A stretch of 64,000 bases of DNA from Alphaproteobacteria bacterium (GCA_020632925.1 JACKER010000024.1:51000-114999); one strand, 5' to 3'. Counted from the first letter of the stretch, positions 31,734 to 40,764 are shown. Notes: generated by a model not told the origin, from the letters alone. Numbers and translations are program-made.

Positions 31734-33062
31734 GTGATCTCGCTGCTCGCCCTCGCCGCCTCCGCGCAGCCCCCCGAGTGCCCGTTCGGCGTCAACGCCC
31801 ACCAGGCCAGCGACGCCGCGCTCGACGAGGCCGCCGCCGCGGGGATCGGGTGGATCCGGTTGGACTTCAACTGGTTCCAGATCGAGCCCGTCGAGGACCT
31901 GATGGACTGGACGGAGACCGATCGGCTGGTGGCCAGCGCCGAGGCCCGGGGGCTCCACATCTACGCGACCGTCGGGTACTCCCCGAGCTGGGCGGCCTCC
32001 ACCGCCTGCGACGACGGCTCGATCCGGCCGGAGGACCACTGCCTCACCCGCGTCCCGCTCGACGACGCCGAGTGGGAGGAGCTGCTCCGGCTGCTGATGG
32101 AGCGGTACGGCGACCGCGTGAAGCACTGGGGCCTGTGGAACGAGCCCAACCTCGCGCAGTTCTTCGCCGGTACGCGCCAGGACTGGGTGGACCACATCCT
32201 CGTGCCGGGCTCGACCGCGGTCCACACCTACTGCCCCGACTGCCAGGTGGTGGGGCCCGACCTCGCCAACCTCCGCGAGGCCCACTGGGACGCGAACGAG
32301 GGCGTGTGCGTGGTCGGGGAGTGCACGTTCAACGGCTGGGACTACAGCCTCGGGCGCATCCTGCAGGACGCAGGGCAGTACATCGACATCGTCAGCCACC
32401 ACAAGTACGCCGACCCCGCGCAGGACTGGTGGCTCGAGACGCTGTACGGCGAGTCGCTGCTGGGCCAGCAGTACATCCACGGCCTGCGCGAGCTGACCGA
32501 TCAGTACGCGCCCGGCAAGCCGGTGTGGATCACGGAGCTCGGTTGGCAGACGCAGCCCGGCGGGACGTACACCGAGAGCTACGCCGCCACCCAGCTCACC
32601 GCGCTCTACGCGGTGCTCCCGCAGATCCAGACGGGCACGATGCCGGCCTCGCCGACGCCCTGGCCCGAGATGCAGAAGCTGTTCTGGTACGACCTGCACG
32701 ACGACCCCTCCGGGCCCTCGTGGGGGCTGCTGGACGCCACGCTCGCCGCGAAGGAGCCGTACGACGCCTACGAGCAGGTGATCACCGACCTCGGCGGCTG
32801 CGAGGCCTTCGCCCCCGGCGGGACCACGACGACCCCCGAGCACACGGGCGAGACCACGGAGCCGACGGACGGGACGACCACCGCCCCGACGGGGGACACG
32901 GGCACGCCCGACACGGATCCGCCGATCGTCGAGGAGGATCCCAAGGGTTGCGGGTGTGACACGCGCGGCGGGCCCGGTTCGGTGGGCGCGCTGCTCCTGC
33001 TCGGCCTGGTCGCGCGGCGGCGCTGGCGCGGAACGTGCACATCCACTTCCGCGGGGGCGTGA
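31734..33062 (+). CDS. Exported glycosidase-like protein with MYXO-CTERM-type tail
   Basis: The frame gives 442 residues from a GTG with GGAGGT three bases upstream. After a short signal (MISLLALAASAQ) comes a clan GH-A-like TIM barrel. HWGLWNEPNLAQFF holds the likely acid/base Glu (near 137) and WITELGWQTQ the likely nucleophile (near 268), as in GH39/GH5-type enzymes. A Thr/Pro-rich linker follows. The tail has GCGCDTRGG, a hydrophobic segment VGALLLLGLVARRR and basic residues, matching the MYXO-CTERM sorting signal of myxobacteria, so the enzyme is probably cell-surface bound. The substrate is unknown. Confidence 0.9.
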   Translation: MISLLALAASAQPPECPFGVNAHQASDAALDEAAAAGIGWIRLDFNWFQIEPVEDLMDWTETDRLVASAEARGLHIYATVGYSPSWAASTACDDGSIRPEDHCLTRVPLDDAEWEELLRLLMERYGDRVKHWGLWNEPNLAQFFAGTRQDWVDHILVPGSTAVHTYCPDCQVVGPDLANLREAHWDANEGVCVVGECTFNGWDYSLGRILQDAGQYIDIVSHHKYADPAQDWWLETLYGESLLGQQYIHGLRELTDQYAPGKPVWITELGWQTQPGGTYTESYAATQLTALYAVLPQIQTGTMPASPTPWPEMQKLFWYDLHDDPSGPSWGLLDATLAAKEPYDAYEQVITDLGGCEAFAPGGTTTTPEHTGETTEPTDGTTTAPTGDTGTPDTDPPIVEEDPKGCGCDTRGGPGSVGALLLLGLVARRRWRGTCTSTSAGA

Positions 33063-34351
33063 TGCGGACGACGACGCGAGTGGCGATGCTGGGGTTCCTG
33101 GTCGGGTGCGGGGCCGGGAAGTCGATCGAGGAGCGCCAGGACGAGTGGCTCGAGCGCATGGACGCGATCGACGCCGAAGCGGTGGCGTTGCGCGACGAGG
33201 TCGTCCAGGGCGACATCTCCTCGGTCAAGGCGCACGCGCGCAAGCTGAAGGGGCTGCTCCCGACGGAGGGCCGCCCGGAGGTCGTCGACACCGCGCTCGC
33301 GCACCTCGAGGAAGCGCAGACCGTGGGGGATGCCGCCAAGGCGGTGGGCGAGCTGACCCAGGGGTGCCGCGCCTGCCACGCTCAGAACCACGCGTCGCTG
33401 GCGATGCGCGACACCGTCGTGCCCAAGCCGACGTCGGGTGCGGTCGCGGCCGAGATGGAGCGGCACCGGGCGCTGGTGGACGGCATGTGGTTCACGATGA
33501 TCGGCGGCCCGCCCGAGGCGCTGCAGGACGCCGTGAACGTGCTCGACCAGGGGCACCTGACGGCGGGTACGGAGGTGCGGCGTCGGCTCGCGCCGGATCT
33601 CGTGCTGGGCCCGCCCGCCGAGGCGATCGATCGGCGCGTGCACGACCAGGCGCACGCGATCCGGGACGCCACCTGGGACAACCGGCCCCCGCTCTATGCG
33701 GACCTGCTCACCACCTGTGCGAGTTGCCACGAGCTCGCGAAGACGCGCGGCGCGCTGGCGGGGGCGCCTCCGGTGGATCCGGTGGCGATGAACGACCACT
33801 TCGTCGACATCGTCACGCTGGAGCTCGCGGTGGTGGGCGGTGAGCTCGAGTCGGGCCACGCCGCTGCCCGCGAGCTCATGAAGCCTCCCGCGGGGCTCGC
33901 CGACGCCTGGAAGCCGTCGATGGGCGCGATGACCTCCGCCGCGAAGGCGGCCTCCGAGGCGAAGGATCTCGACGCGCTGGGGCAGGCCACGGCGCAGGTG
34001 CTGGTCGCGTGCGGTCGGTGCCACCAGGCGACCGGCGGGGGCCCGAAGGAGGCCGTGGAGCCGCCGCCTGGGCCGACCGCGCCCGAGATGGCCAAGCACC
34101 TGTACGCCGCCTACTGGATGGGCCACGGCCTGCTCGCGACCAGCGACGAGGCCTGGACGCGGGGGGCCGAGGTGCTCGCCGACGCGCCGCTGGCCGCTCC
34201 GGGCGGGGAGGGGGTCGAGGACGAGGCCCGGGTGCACGCGCTCGCCAAGCGCGCCCTGCCGCTGACGGATCCGACCGAGCGCGCCGAGGCCTTCGGTCAG
34301 CTCCTGGCGTCCTGCTCACCCTGCCACGTGGCGCTGCTCAACGACCCGTGA
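33062..34351 (+). CDS. Four-heme c-type cytochrome lipoprotein
   Basis: This 429-residue protein starts MRTTTRVAMLGFLVGC-GAG, a lipoprotein signal. It has four CxxCH heme sites: CRACH (about 101), CASCH (about 219), CGRCH (about 316) and CSPCH (about 417). They are spaced roughly 100 residues apart, each at the end of a helical stretch. This looks like four repeats of a cytochrome c'-like four-helix bundle fused in one chain. It would be periplasmic and membrane-anchored, for electron transfer or sensing. The ATG overlaps the previous stop (TGATG). The 3' end overlaps the convergent Ig-like gene by 14 bases. Confidence 0.88.
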   Translation: MRTTTRVAMLGFLVGCGAGKSIEERQDEWLERMDAIDAEAVALRDEVVQGDISSVKAHARKLKGLLPTEGRPEVVDTALAHLEEAQTVGDAAKAVGELTQGCRACHAQNHASLAMRDTVVPKPTSGAVAAEMERHRALVDGMWFTMIGGPPEALQDAVNVLDQGHLTAGTEVRRRLAPDLVLGPPAEAIDRRVHDQAHAIRDATWDNRPPLYADLLTTCASCHELAKTRGALAGAPPVDPVAMNDHFVDIVTLELAVVGGELESGHAAARELMKPPAGLADAWKPSMGAMTSAAKAASEAKDLDALGQATAQVLVACGRCHQATGGGPKEAVEPPPGPTAPEMAKHLYAAYWMGHGLLATSDEAWTRGAEVLADAPLAAPGGEGVEDEARVHALAKRALPLTDPTERAEAFGQLLASCSPCHVALLNDP

Positions 34352-36395
34352 GCACGGGGCTGCAGTCGAGGTGCACGGTCCACGAGCCGGGGTCGAAGGC
34401 CCGGACGGACACGAAGATCCGCTGCCCCGCGTAGTCGTCGAGGTCGGGCCACGAGAACGGGTCCAGCGGCACGGCCTCGAGCGCGTCCTTGCCCACGTAC
34501 GACACGTAGGTCGCGTTCCCCGGATCGAACATCTCGCCCCGGGTCACGCCGGGATCCGCCACGTCCACGCGCAGCTCGCCGTCGTCGCTGTACACCTCGA
34601 CGCCGTAGGTGTGCTGCCGGTCGTCGACGATGCAGAAGATCTCGGTCGAGCCGTCCCCGTTGCCGTCCTGGGCGTAGTTGTACGTGAAGTGCCCGTCGAC
34701 CGACTCGTTGCAGTCGAGCTGGACCGCGCGGCCGCAGGCGGCCGTGTTGCCCACGAAGAGCGGGTAGGTGGCCTCGCCCGTCTGGCCGTACCGGTCCTGC
34801 ACGTGCAGCGTCACGCTGTGGGTGCCGGTCGAGCCCGTCGCGCCCACGATCGCGCCGTCGGCGCGCATCGACAGCCCGGCCGGCAGGCCCTCCGCGGTCC
34901 AGCTGTACGGTTCGGAACCGCCCACCGCCTCGAGGGGGTGCTCCACCTCGACCAGCGGCTGGATCACGGGCAGCGCTGCCATGTCGGGCAGGGGAGTGGA
35001 GTCGCAGGTGACCGTCACTCGCAGCCCCTCGAGGTCGTCGCCGATGGAACCCGCGGAGAAGTACATCTCCTCGGCCGCTTCGTAGTGGCGGGTCGCCGGG
35101 TACGTCTCGGGGCCGAGGTCGAGCACGGCGTCCTGCACGTCGACGTACATCCGCTGCGCGCCGCCATAGAACTTGAGCCAGTCGGGTTCGGGGTCGGCGA
35201 GGCCGAGGTAGTGCCCGTCGGAGCCGGAGACGCGCAGGCGGATCTGCGAGATGTCGGTTCGGTCCAGCGGCAGGCGGAAGACGTCGTAGGCGCGCGGGTC
35301 GTAGTACCCGATGAAGTCGCCCTCGAAGTAGTTCTCGGTGACCGTGATCGGTCGGGTGGCCCCACACTCGATCGGGAACACCTCGTACACCCCGATGATC
35401 GAGCGCTCCTCGCGGCGGCGACCGTCGGACCGCTCGGCGATGATCGTGAACTCCCAGGCGCCCGGCTCCTCCGCGGTGCCCGAGACCACGCCGGTGGACT
35501 CGTCCCACACCATCCACTCGGGGAGCGGATCCTCGGTCCAGATCCGCACGCCGTCGTTGTCGCCGTACACGTCGTAGTCGATCTGCAGCGGCTGACCGAG
35601 CTCGGTCGGGTACTGCGGGAGCTGCTTGAAGATGGGGCCGTCGCTGCACACCACCTCGACCTCCCAGTTCCCGGCCGCCTGGGGCGCGAGCAGGAGGGGG
35701 ACGGTGGGCTGGGTGAGGTACCCGGTGAGGCTCGGGTTGGTGCTCGCGTCCAGCGCGACCACCGGGGCGAGCGTCGGGTTGAGGGAGCGGGCGACGTAGT
35801 CCGTGTCGATCTCCCAGCTCCCGAGCGGCTCGGCGGGCTTCTCGACGTACAGCATGACCGGGGCTTCGTTGTGGAACACGAGGTCGATCCGCTCGGTCAG
35901 GTCGTCGGGGAGCTCGACCGCGAGCCACGCGATGTTGTCGAGATCGGACAGATCGGGGCCCGAGGCCGACATCACCGAGCGGTCGAAGCGACCCTGGGCG
36001 ACATCCCCGCACCGGAGGATCTTCGGCTCGAGGACCACCGTCAGCGAGATGATCGTGCGCTTGGTGCGGCCCGAGGCGTCCGACGCGATGACCGCGAACT
36101 CGAAGGTGCCGGCGTGGACCGGGGTCCCCTGGAGCACGCCGTCCTCGCGCAGGTCCAGCCCGTCGGGCAGGCCGCGACGGTCCTTGAGCTGCCAGGTGTA
36201 CGGCGCGTCGCCGCCGTCGACTTCCAGGGTGGCGCCGTAGGGCTCGCCGACGATGGCGGAGGGCAGGACCTGGTCGGGGGCCTCGAGGTACTGCTGCTCG
36301 GGCGGGATGACCGGCGCGTCGCCTCGTTTGGGCAGGATGTTGCAGCCCAGGACCAGCACCGCCACCCAGGGCAACCCCATCAGCCGGACCGCCAT
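34338..36395 (-). CDS. Lipoprotein with Ig-like (He_PIG) domains
   Basis: This 685-residue protein starts MAVRLMGLPWVAVLVLGC-NIL. At least three putative Ig-like modules follow: GEPYGATLEVDGGDAPYTW with GLPDGLDLREDGVLQGTP; PEWMVWDESTGVVSGTA; and GGSEPYSWTAEGLPAGLSM with ADGAIVGATG. Between them are beta-rich domains resembling bacterial pre-peptidase C-terminal-like modules (DPGSWTVHLDCSP at the end). It probably binds something at the cell surface. AGGGGG precedes the ATG. It is the only gene of its direction between the cytochrome and the hemerythrin gene. Confidence 0.85.
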   Translation of the reverse strand: MAVRLMGLPWVAVLVLGCNILPKRGDAPVIPPEQQYLEAPDQVLPSAIVGEPYGATLEVDGGDAPYTWQLKDRRGLPDGLDLREDGVLQGTPVHAGTFEFAVIASDASGRTKRTIISLTVVLEPKILRCGDVAQGRFDRSVMSASGPDLSDLDNIAWLAVELPDDLTERIDLVFHNEAPVMLYVEKPAEPLGSWEIDTDYVARSLNPTLAPVVALDASTNPSLTGYLTQPTVPLLLAPQAAGNWEVEVVCSDGPIFKQLPQYPTELGQPLQIDYDVYGDNDGVRIWTEDPLPEWMVWDESTGVVSGTAEEPGAWEFTIIAERSDGRRREERSIIGVYEVFPIECGATRPITVTENYFEGDFIGYYDPRAYDVFRLPLDRTDISQIRLRVSGSDGHYLGLADPEPDWLKFYGGAQRMYVDVQDAVLDLGPETYPATRHYEAAEEMYFSAGSIGDDLEGLRVTVTCDSTPLPDMAALPVIQPLVEVEHPLEAVGGSEPYSWTAEGLPAGLSMRADGAIVGATGSTGTHSVTLHVQDRYGQTGEATYPLFVGNTAACGRAVQLDCNESVDGHFTYNYAQDGNGDGSTEIFCIVDDRQHTYGVEVYSDDGELRVDVADPGVTRGEMFDPGNATYVSYVGKDALEAVPLDPFSWPDLDDYAGQRIFVSVRAFDPGSWTVHLDCSPVLTGR

Positions 36396-36442
36396 CGAAC
36401 CCCCTTCACCGCACCCCAGGTGAGGGTATCACCGGGTTTTGT

Positions 36443-37093
36443 TCATCGCTGGCCGCGGGAGAGGATCCTCGGGGGCGGGTGCGTGAAGAAGGGGCGGAGG
36501 GGACGCCAGGACATCCGGAACGCGTACGGGACGAGCCCGCGGGCGACGAAGCCGGGCATGGGGGCGGTGAACTCGGCCCGCTCGGCCTCGTCCAGGTTGT
36601 ACAGCATCAGCGGGAGCTGGCGGGCGGCGGGGACGAGGTGCTCGCGGGCGTGCGCCGAGAGCGCCTTGCCCAGCGCACGTGCCTCGTCGGCGGACAGGAT
36701 CGAGCGCCAGCCGGCCTCGTCGAGGAGGGACTCCTCGTGGGCGACGTGGTCGCGCAGCAGGCGGTCGAGGTCGCGGAGGCGGTCGGCGAGCTGCGCCAGG
36801 GGAGCGCGCTCCACGTCCGCGAGCGCCGTCGCGAGCCGCTCGTGGTCCGTGCGGACGCGGGCCCAGGCGCCGTCGACGCCGCGCCGGGCGAGCTCGGGCA
36901 GGAGCACGTCGTCCTCCTGCAGGTGGTGGGCGCGGATCGCGACGACCACGTCGCGCACGCCGGCGCGCAGCGGCTCCTCGGCCAGCGTCCCGCCGGAAGC
37001 GACCTCGATGGCGCGCTCCAGCATGCGCTCGAGCGCTCGATGGACCAGCGCGGCGTGACGGACGAGGGTGTGGTGTGGATCGGTGGTGGCCAT
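36443..37093 (-). CDS. Hemerythrin HHE-domain protein
   Basis: This 216-residue helical protein has the His/Glu pattern of di-iron hemerythrin domains: HTLVRHAALVHRALERML, IRAHHLQEDDVLLPELA, RTDHERLATAL and DHVAHEESLLDEAGW, with a further HAREHLVPAA. It could bind oxygen or nitric oxide or serve in iron handling. The C-terminal 50 residues (FVARGLVPYAFRMSWRPLRP) are not part of the domain. It is divergent from the transporter gene with 56 bases between. Confidence 0.88.
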   Translation of the reverse strand: MATTDPHHTLVRHAALVHRALERMLERAIEVASGGTLAEEPLRAGVRDVVVAIRAHHLQEDDVLLPELARRGVDGAWARVRTDHERLATALADVERAPLAQLADRLRDLDRLLRDHVAHEESLLDEAGWRSILSADEARALGKALSAHAREHLVPAARQLPLMLYNLDEAERAEFTAPMPGFVARGLVPYAFRMSWRPLRPFFTHPPPRILSRGQR

Positions 37094-37149
37094 CCCTCCT
37101 TCTGCTCCGTACGGACGACTGTGCCAAGATGCCGCGCCCGGAGGAGCCG

Positions 37150-37923
37150 ATGTCCCACCCCGCGACCGAGGACGAGCTCGCGATCGCCCACCACGAGGCG
37201 GCGCTGGGGCGGACCACCCGGCTGTGGATCGTGCTCGCCGCGATGATGATCACGTCCGCGGTCGTCGCCGAGATCGTCAGCGTGAAGCTCTTCCAGGTCC
37301 GGTTCTATGCCTTCCTGGGCGTCGACACGGCGTTCACGCTGACCTGCGGCGCGCTGCTCTGGCCGCTCGTCTTCCTGACGACCGACACGATCAACGAGTT
37401 CTTCGGGGCGAAGGCGGTCCGCTTCGTCACCTGGGTCACGATGGGCATGATCACGTGGATGTTCGTGGTCATGAACCTGTCGATCCGGGTGCCCGCCGCC
37501 GACTTCTCGCCCATCGGGGACGACGTGTTCCAGAACGTCTTCGGGCAGTCGGCGTGGATCGTCGTCGGCTCGATGGCGGCCTTCCTGCTGTCGCAGATCG
37601 TCGACGTGACCGTGTTCCACGTCATCCGTCGGCTCCTGAAGGGGCGGCACATCTGGGCCCGCGCGACGGGCTCGACGATCGTGAGCCAGCTCATCGACAG
37701 CTTCGTGGTCATCTACATCGCGTTCTGGGGGCCCACGTGGTTCGGGATGAAGGGCGTCACGGCGTCCGAGGCGCTGGAGATCTCGCTGTCCTCGTTCGCG
37801 TACAAGGTGGGGGTGGCGATCGCGCTCACCCCGCTGATCTACGTCGGCCACTGGATCGTCCACCGCTGGCTCGGGGACGAGGTGGCGAACGCGCTCGCCC
37901 GCGAAGCGGCGGCCACGTCGTGA
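37150..37923 (+). CDS. yhhQ: Queuosine-precursor transporter family (YhhQ/VUT-1, DUF165)
   Basis: This 257-residue protein has about six membrane helices and the family blocks AAMMITSAVVAEIVSVKLF, LVFLTTDTINEFFGAKAVR, AFLLSQIVDVTVFHVIRRL and GSTIVSQLIDSFVVIYIAF. Members import 7-cyano-7-deazaguanine or related queuine precursors for tRNA modification. The ATG follows GAGGAG at short spacing. The stop overlaps the next gene's GTG (GTGA). No other queuosine genes are visible nearby, so the function rests on family alone. Confidence 0.9.
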   Translation: MSHPATEDELAIAHHEAALGRTTRLWIVLAAMMITSAVVAEIVSVKLFQVRFYAFLGVDTAFTLTCGALLWPLVFLTTDTINEFFGAKAVRFVTWVTMGMITWMFVVMNLSIRVPAADFSPIGDDVFQNVFGQSAWIVVGSMAAFLLSQIVDVTVFHVIRRLLKGRHIWARATGSTIVSQLIDSFVVIYIAFWGPTWFGMKGVTASEALEISLSSFAYKVGVAIALTPLIYVGHWIVHRWLGDEVANALAREAAATS

Positions 37924-38606
37924 GGGGGGCCGGCCTCCTGCTCCTGCTGCTCACGGGGTGCCCCAAGGCGCCCGGCGGGAAGGTCCCAACGCTCGCGGCG
38001 GCGGAGCTCTTCGTGCCCGGACGCTTCGACTACGAGGAGCTCACCAGCGTCGAGGGCGAGGTTCCGGTCTCCCGCGACACGGTGACCGAGGTGTGGGAGG
38101 CGGCACCCGACCTGACGCCGCCCGAGGGGTACCCGGGGACGGTGTACCGGGTGGACGAGTTCCGCACGGGGCAGCCGCCGACGGGGACGCTGTGGGTCTC
38201 GGGGGAGCGCGGCCTCGGGTACTTCGCGTCGGTGGGTCCGACGGGGCAGGTGGTGACGTACGCGACGAAGCTGGCGCTACCTGCCACCGTGCGCACCGGC
38301 GAGACCTGGGAGGGCGTGCACGGCGAGGGTGCGGGCGAGAACACGCGGACCTGCCACGTCGAGCCCACGCCCTACTGTCCGGACACGGGCGCCGCGGTCG
38401 CCTGCGAGACGCACTGGAAGAGCGGCGGCGCGGTGTGGATGCGCCAGCACTACTGCAAGGACGTGGGCTGGGTGGGCTACGAGGCGCTGTCGGTCCGCGG
38501 CGGCATCACGACGCGCACCTGGAGCGAGGAGGCGACGCTCGACGGGAAGCCGTTGCCGCTCGTGGGTATGGAGCAACGGCCCTTCCCGGAGATCGTGGTC
38601 CGCTGA
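37920..38606 (+). CDS. Lipoprotein of unknown function
   Basis: This 228-residue protein starts from a GTG overlapping the transporter stop. M-RGAGLLLLLLTGC-PKAP is a clear lipobox. The mature part is beta-rich, with several Cys in TRTCHVEPTPYCPDTGAAVACE and a QHYCKDVGWVGYE segment. It recalls the family of envelope lipoproteins with a conserved DVG(W/Y) block, but I cannot name it. Translational coupling to a tRNA-precursor transporter is odd and may only reflect compact gene packing. Confidence 0.8.
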   Translation: MRGAGLLLLLLTGCPKAPGGKVPTLAAAELFVPGRFDYEELTSVEGEVPVSRDTVTEVWEAAPDLTPPEGYPGTVYRVDEFRTGQPPTGTLWVSGERGLGYFASVGPTGQVVTYATKLALPATVRTGETWEGVHGEGAGENTRTCHVEPTPYCPDTGAAVACETHWKSGGAVWMRQHYCKDVGWVGYEALSVRGGITTRTWSEEATLDGKPLPLVGMEQRPFPEIVVR

Positions 38607-38617
38607 TCGCCCGCGAC

Positions 38618-38635
38618 GGTCAAGATTGGGTCAAG
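38618..38635 (+). promoter_or_regulatory. GGTCAAG direct repeat with 11-base period upstream of sulfatase
   Basis: Two exact GGTCAAG heptamers (38618-38624 and 38629-38635) are separated by ATTG. This is the 7-4-7 architecture of OmpR/PhoB-type response-regulator sites, though not the E. coli Pho-box sequence. It ends 38 bases before the sulfatase ATG. Confidence 0.4.
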
Positions 38636-38673
38636 CGCTCCTGGCGGGAGGCCGTCGCGGGCATGGTGAGAAC

Positions 38674-40164
38674 ATGTGGAACACAGCCCTGCTCGCGGCG
38701 TGTGGCACCACGACGATTCCGTCCGATGCTACCGCCTCCCACCTCGACTCCCGACCCGTCACCCACTCGGTGTCCCACACCGGTGCCCACTCGGCGGACG
38801 AAGCGACACCCACGAACATCCTGCTGCTGATGATCGACGACATCGGCCTGGACAAGATCAACGCGTACCACGAGATCGAGGCCGACGTGCGCACGCCCAC
38901 CATGGACGGGCTGGCGGCGGAGGGAGTGCTCTTCCGGAACGCCTGGGGCTACCCCTCCTGCCAGGCCGCGCGAGGAGCGTTCATGACCGGTCGACATGCG
39001 CGCCGCACCGGGCTGGGGAGGAACTGGAACTACCGGGTCCAGGGGATCGAGGAGTATTACGCCTTCCCCCAGGAGGAGGTCACCCTCGCCGAGGTCGTGG
39101 CGGCAAGCTCCGACCCGTGGTCGTCGTCGTTCATCGGGAAGTGGCACCTCACGACGATCCAGGACGCCTTCGGGCCGGACCCCGTTCGCCAGGGGTGGCA
39201 GTACTTCAGCGGCACGCTCGAGAACCTGCAGGTCTCGGTGACCGCCGGCCGGGACGACCCGGGCAGCTACTTCCGGTGGCGGCGTTGGGACGGTGACGGG
39301 TCGGTCGAGGTCGACACGCGCTATGCGACCACCGCGGCCGTCGACGACGCGATCGAGCGCCTCGAGGTCATGCCGGAGCCGTGGTTGCTCGAGGTCAGCT
39401 TCCATTCGTGCCACACCCCACTCCACCTCCCGCCGCGCGACCTCTACACCTACACGTGGACGAGCCGACCCGACGCCTTCGACGCCACGCGAGCCATGGT
39501 GGAGGCGCTCGACACGGAGATCGCTCGGCTGCTCGCCGCCCTCCCCCCCGACGTCCGCGAGCGGACCACCATCATCCTCGCAGGGGACAACGGCAGCGCA
39601 TCTGGGACCGCCGAGGACCTCGAGGGGCAGCTGACGGGCAAGAGCACGCTGTTCGACGCGGGCATTCGCGTGCCCCTCATCGTCACCGGACCGAACGTGG
39701 CCCAGCCGGGCAGCGAGAGCGACGCGCTGGTGAGCCTGGTGGACGTGTTGCCGACGGTGGCCGAGATCGCTGGGGTCGATCTGACGACCTTCGAGAGCCC
39801 GCGCTACCCAGGCTCGCCGCTCCCGATCGATGGCCTCAGCCTCCTACCGGCGCTCGCGGACCCCACCGCCCCGATCCACGACCGCCTGTGGACGGAGAAG
39901 TTCGGCTTGCTGGGGGCGTCCGAGCTCACGATCGACGAGCGGGCGCTGCGCGACGAGCGATACAAGCTGATGACGGATGCCATCGGTGGGAAGGTGGCCT
40001 TCTTCGACTACGAGGAGCGTGGATCCTCGGTGTTGCACGAGGGGCCGAACCTGCTGATGACAGAGGTGCCGCTGACCGCGGAGCACCGGGCGGCGTTCGA
40101 CCGCCTGTCTGCCGAGATGGACGCGCGCGTCCAAGCGATGCAGGACGATCGGCCGTTTCCCTGA
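38674..40164 (+). CDS. Sulfatase-family lipoprotein
   Basis: This 496-residue protein starts MWNTALLAAC-GTTT, a lipobox followed by a Ser/Thr/His spacer. Alkaline-phosphatase-superfamily metal residues appear in NILLLMIDDIG (Asp pair near 54), GKWHLTT and LAGDNGS. The nucleophile motif is PSCQAARGAFMTGR (Cys near 96), matching the C-x-(P/A)-x-R pattern that maturases convert to formylglycine, but with Ala in place of the commoner Pro. It likely cleaves sulfate esters of a polysaccharide or other exported substrate. A terminator hairpin follows immediately. Confidence 0.9.
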   Translation: MWNTALLAACGTTTIPSDATASHLDSRPVTHSVSHTGAHSADEATPTNILLLMIDDIGLDKINAYHEIEADVRTPTMDGLAAEGVLFRNAWGYPSCQAARGAFMTGRHARRTGLGRNWNYRVQGIEEYYAFPQEEVTLAEVVAASSDPWSSSFIGKWHLTTIQDAFGPDPVRQGWQYFSGTLENLQVSVTAGRDDPGSYFRWRRWDGDGSVEVDTRYATTAAVDDAIERLEVMPEPWLLEVSFHSCHTPLHLPPRDLYTYTWTSRPDAFDATRAMVEALDTEIARLLAALPPDVRERTTIILAGDNGSASGTAEDLEGQLTGKSTLFDAGIRVPLIVTGPNVAQPGSESDALVSLVDVLPTVAEIAGVDLTTFESPRYPGSPLPIDGLSLLPALADPTAPIHDRLWTEKFGLLGASELTIDERALRDERYKLMTDAIGGKVAFFDYEERGSSVLHEGPNLLMTEVPLTAEHRAAFDRLSAEMDARVQAMQDDRPFP

Positions 40165-40165
40165 C

Positions 40166-40199
40166 AGACCAGCCGCCGGACTCGCCCCGCGGCTGGTCT
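40166..40199. terminator. Bidirectional hairpin terminator
   Basis: AGACCAGCCGC (40166-40176) pairs perfectly with GCGGCTGGTCT (40189-40199) around a 12-base loop. It fills the gap between the convergent sulfatase stop (40164) and the lipoprotein stop (40201). There is no long T-run, as is common in very GC-rich genomes. Confidence 0.75.
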
Positions 40200-40200
40200 C

Positions 40201-40764
40201 CTAGAATGGACTGCCGCTCACGTCGAACTCGATCTGCGTGATGATCCCGCCGACGTCGCCTTTCACGCGGCACCGCGTCGTGAACGCCTGGTTGGTGCCG
40301 CAGGTGAAGTACATGTCGAGCTGCATCTGCGTGCCGGCGTACAGGTCCTCGTCGACCACGAACTGGGTCGGGTTGCTGCCGTCGACGACGAAGCGGAACA
40401 CGGAGTCGTTGCCGAGCAGGTCGCAGCTCGCGTCGACCAGGCCGTCGGTGTCGTCCGAGCGGTTCACCACGTGGTAGGTCTTGACCAGCTGCGGGCAGCC
40501 GCCCGGTGTGAAGCTGAACGACACGTTCCCGCCCGGGTCGTCGATCTCGACCACGGGCAGGTCGGTGGTGTCGTCGTCGTCGTCGCCGGTGGTCGTCGTG
40601 AGGCACTGCAGGCCGCCGCAGTACTTCGTGTCCTCGCAGTCGATCAGGCCGTTGCCGTTGTTGTCGATCTCGTCGCCGCAGATCTCACGGCCCTCGGGCT
40701 CGGGCTCGGTCGCGCCCGAGCAGGACACGGTCGCGGCCACGGCCGCCATCGTCCACCAACGCAT
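40201..40764 (-). CDS. Lipoprotein with MopE-like Cys/Asp motif
   Basis: This 187-residue protein starts MRWWTMAAVAATVSC-SGAT. Then comes EICGDEIDNNGNGLIDCED, the repeat found in MopE-like and other delta-proteobacterial surface proteins and thought to bind metal. A TTTTGDDDDDTTD spacer follows, then a C-terminal beta domain of about 100 residues (FSFTPGGCPQLVKTYHVVN, YAGTQMQLDMYFTCG). It is likely surface exposed. Function unknown. Confidence 0.82.
   Translation of the reverse strand: MRWWTMAAVAATVSCSGATEPEPEGREICGDEIDNNGNGLIDCEDTKYCGGLQCLTTTTGDDDDDTTDLPVVEIDDPGGNVSFSFTPGGCPQLVKTYHVVNRSDDTDGLVDASCDLLGNDSVFRFVVDGSNPTQFVVDEDLYAGTQMQLDMYFTCGTNQAFTTRCRVKGDVGGIITQIEFDVSGSPF

Noticed and set aside
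37094..37149. TGGCACA on the minus strand upstream of the hemerythrin gene as a sigma-54 site
   Set aside because: The -12 GC is not at the required 10-base spacing.
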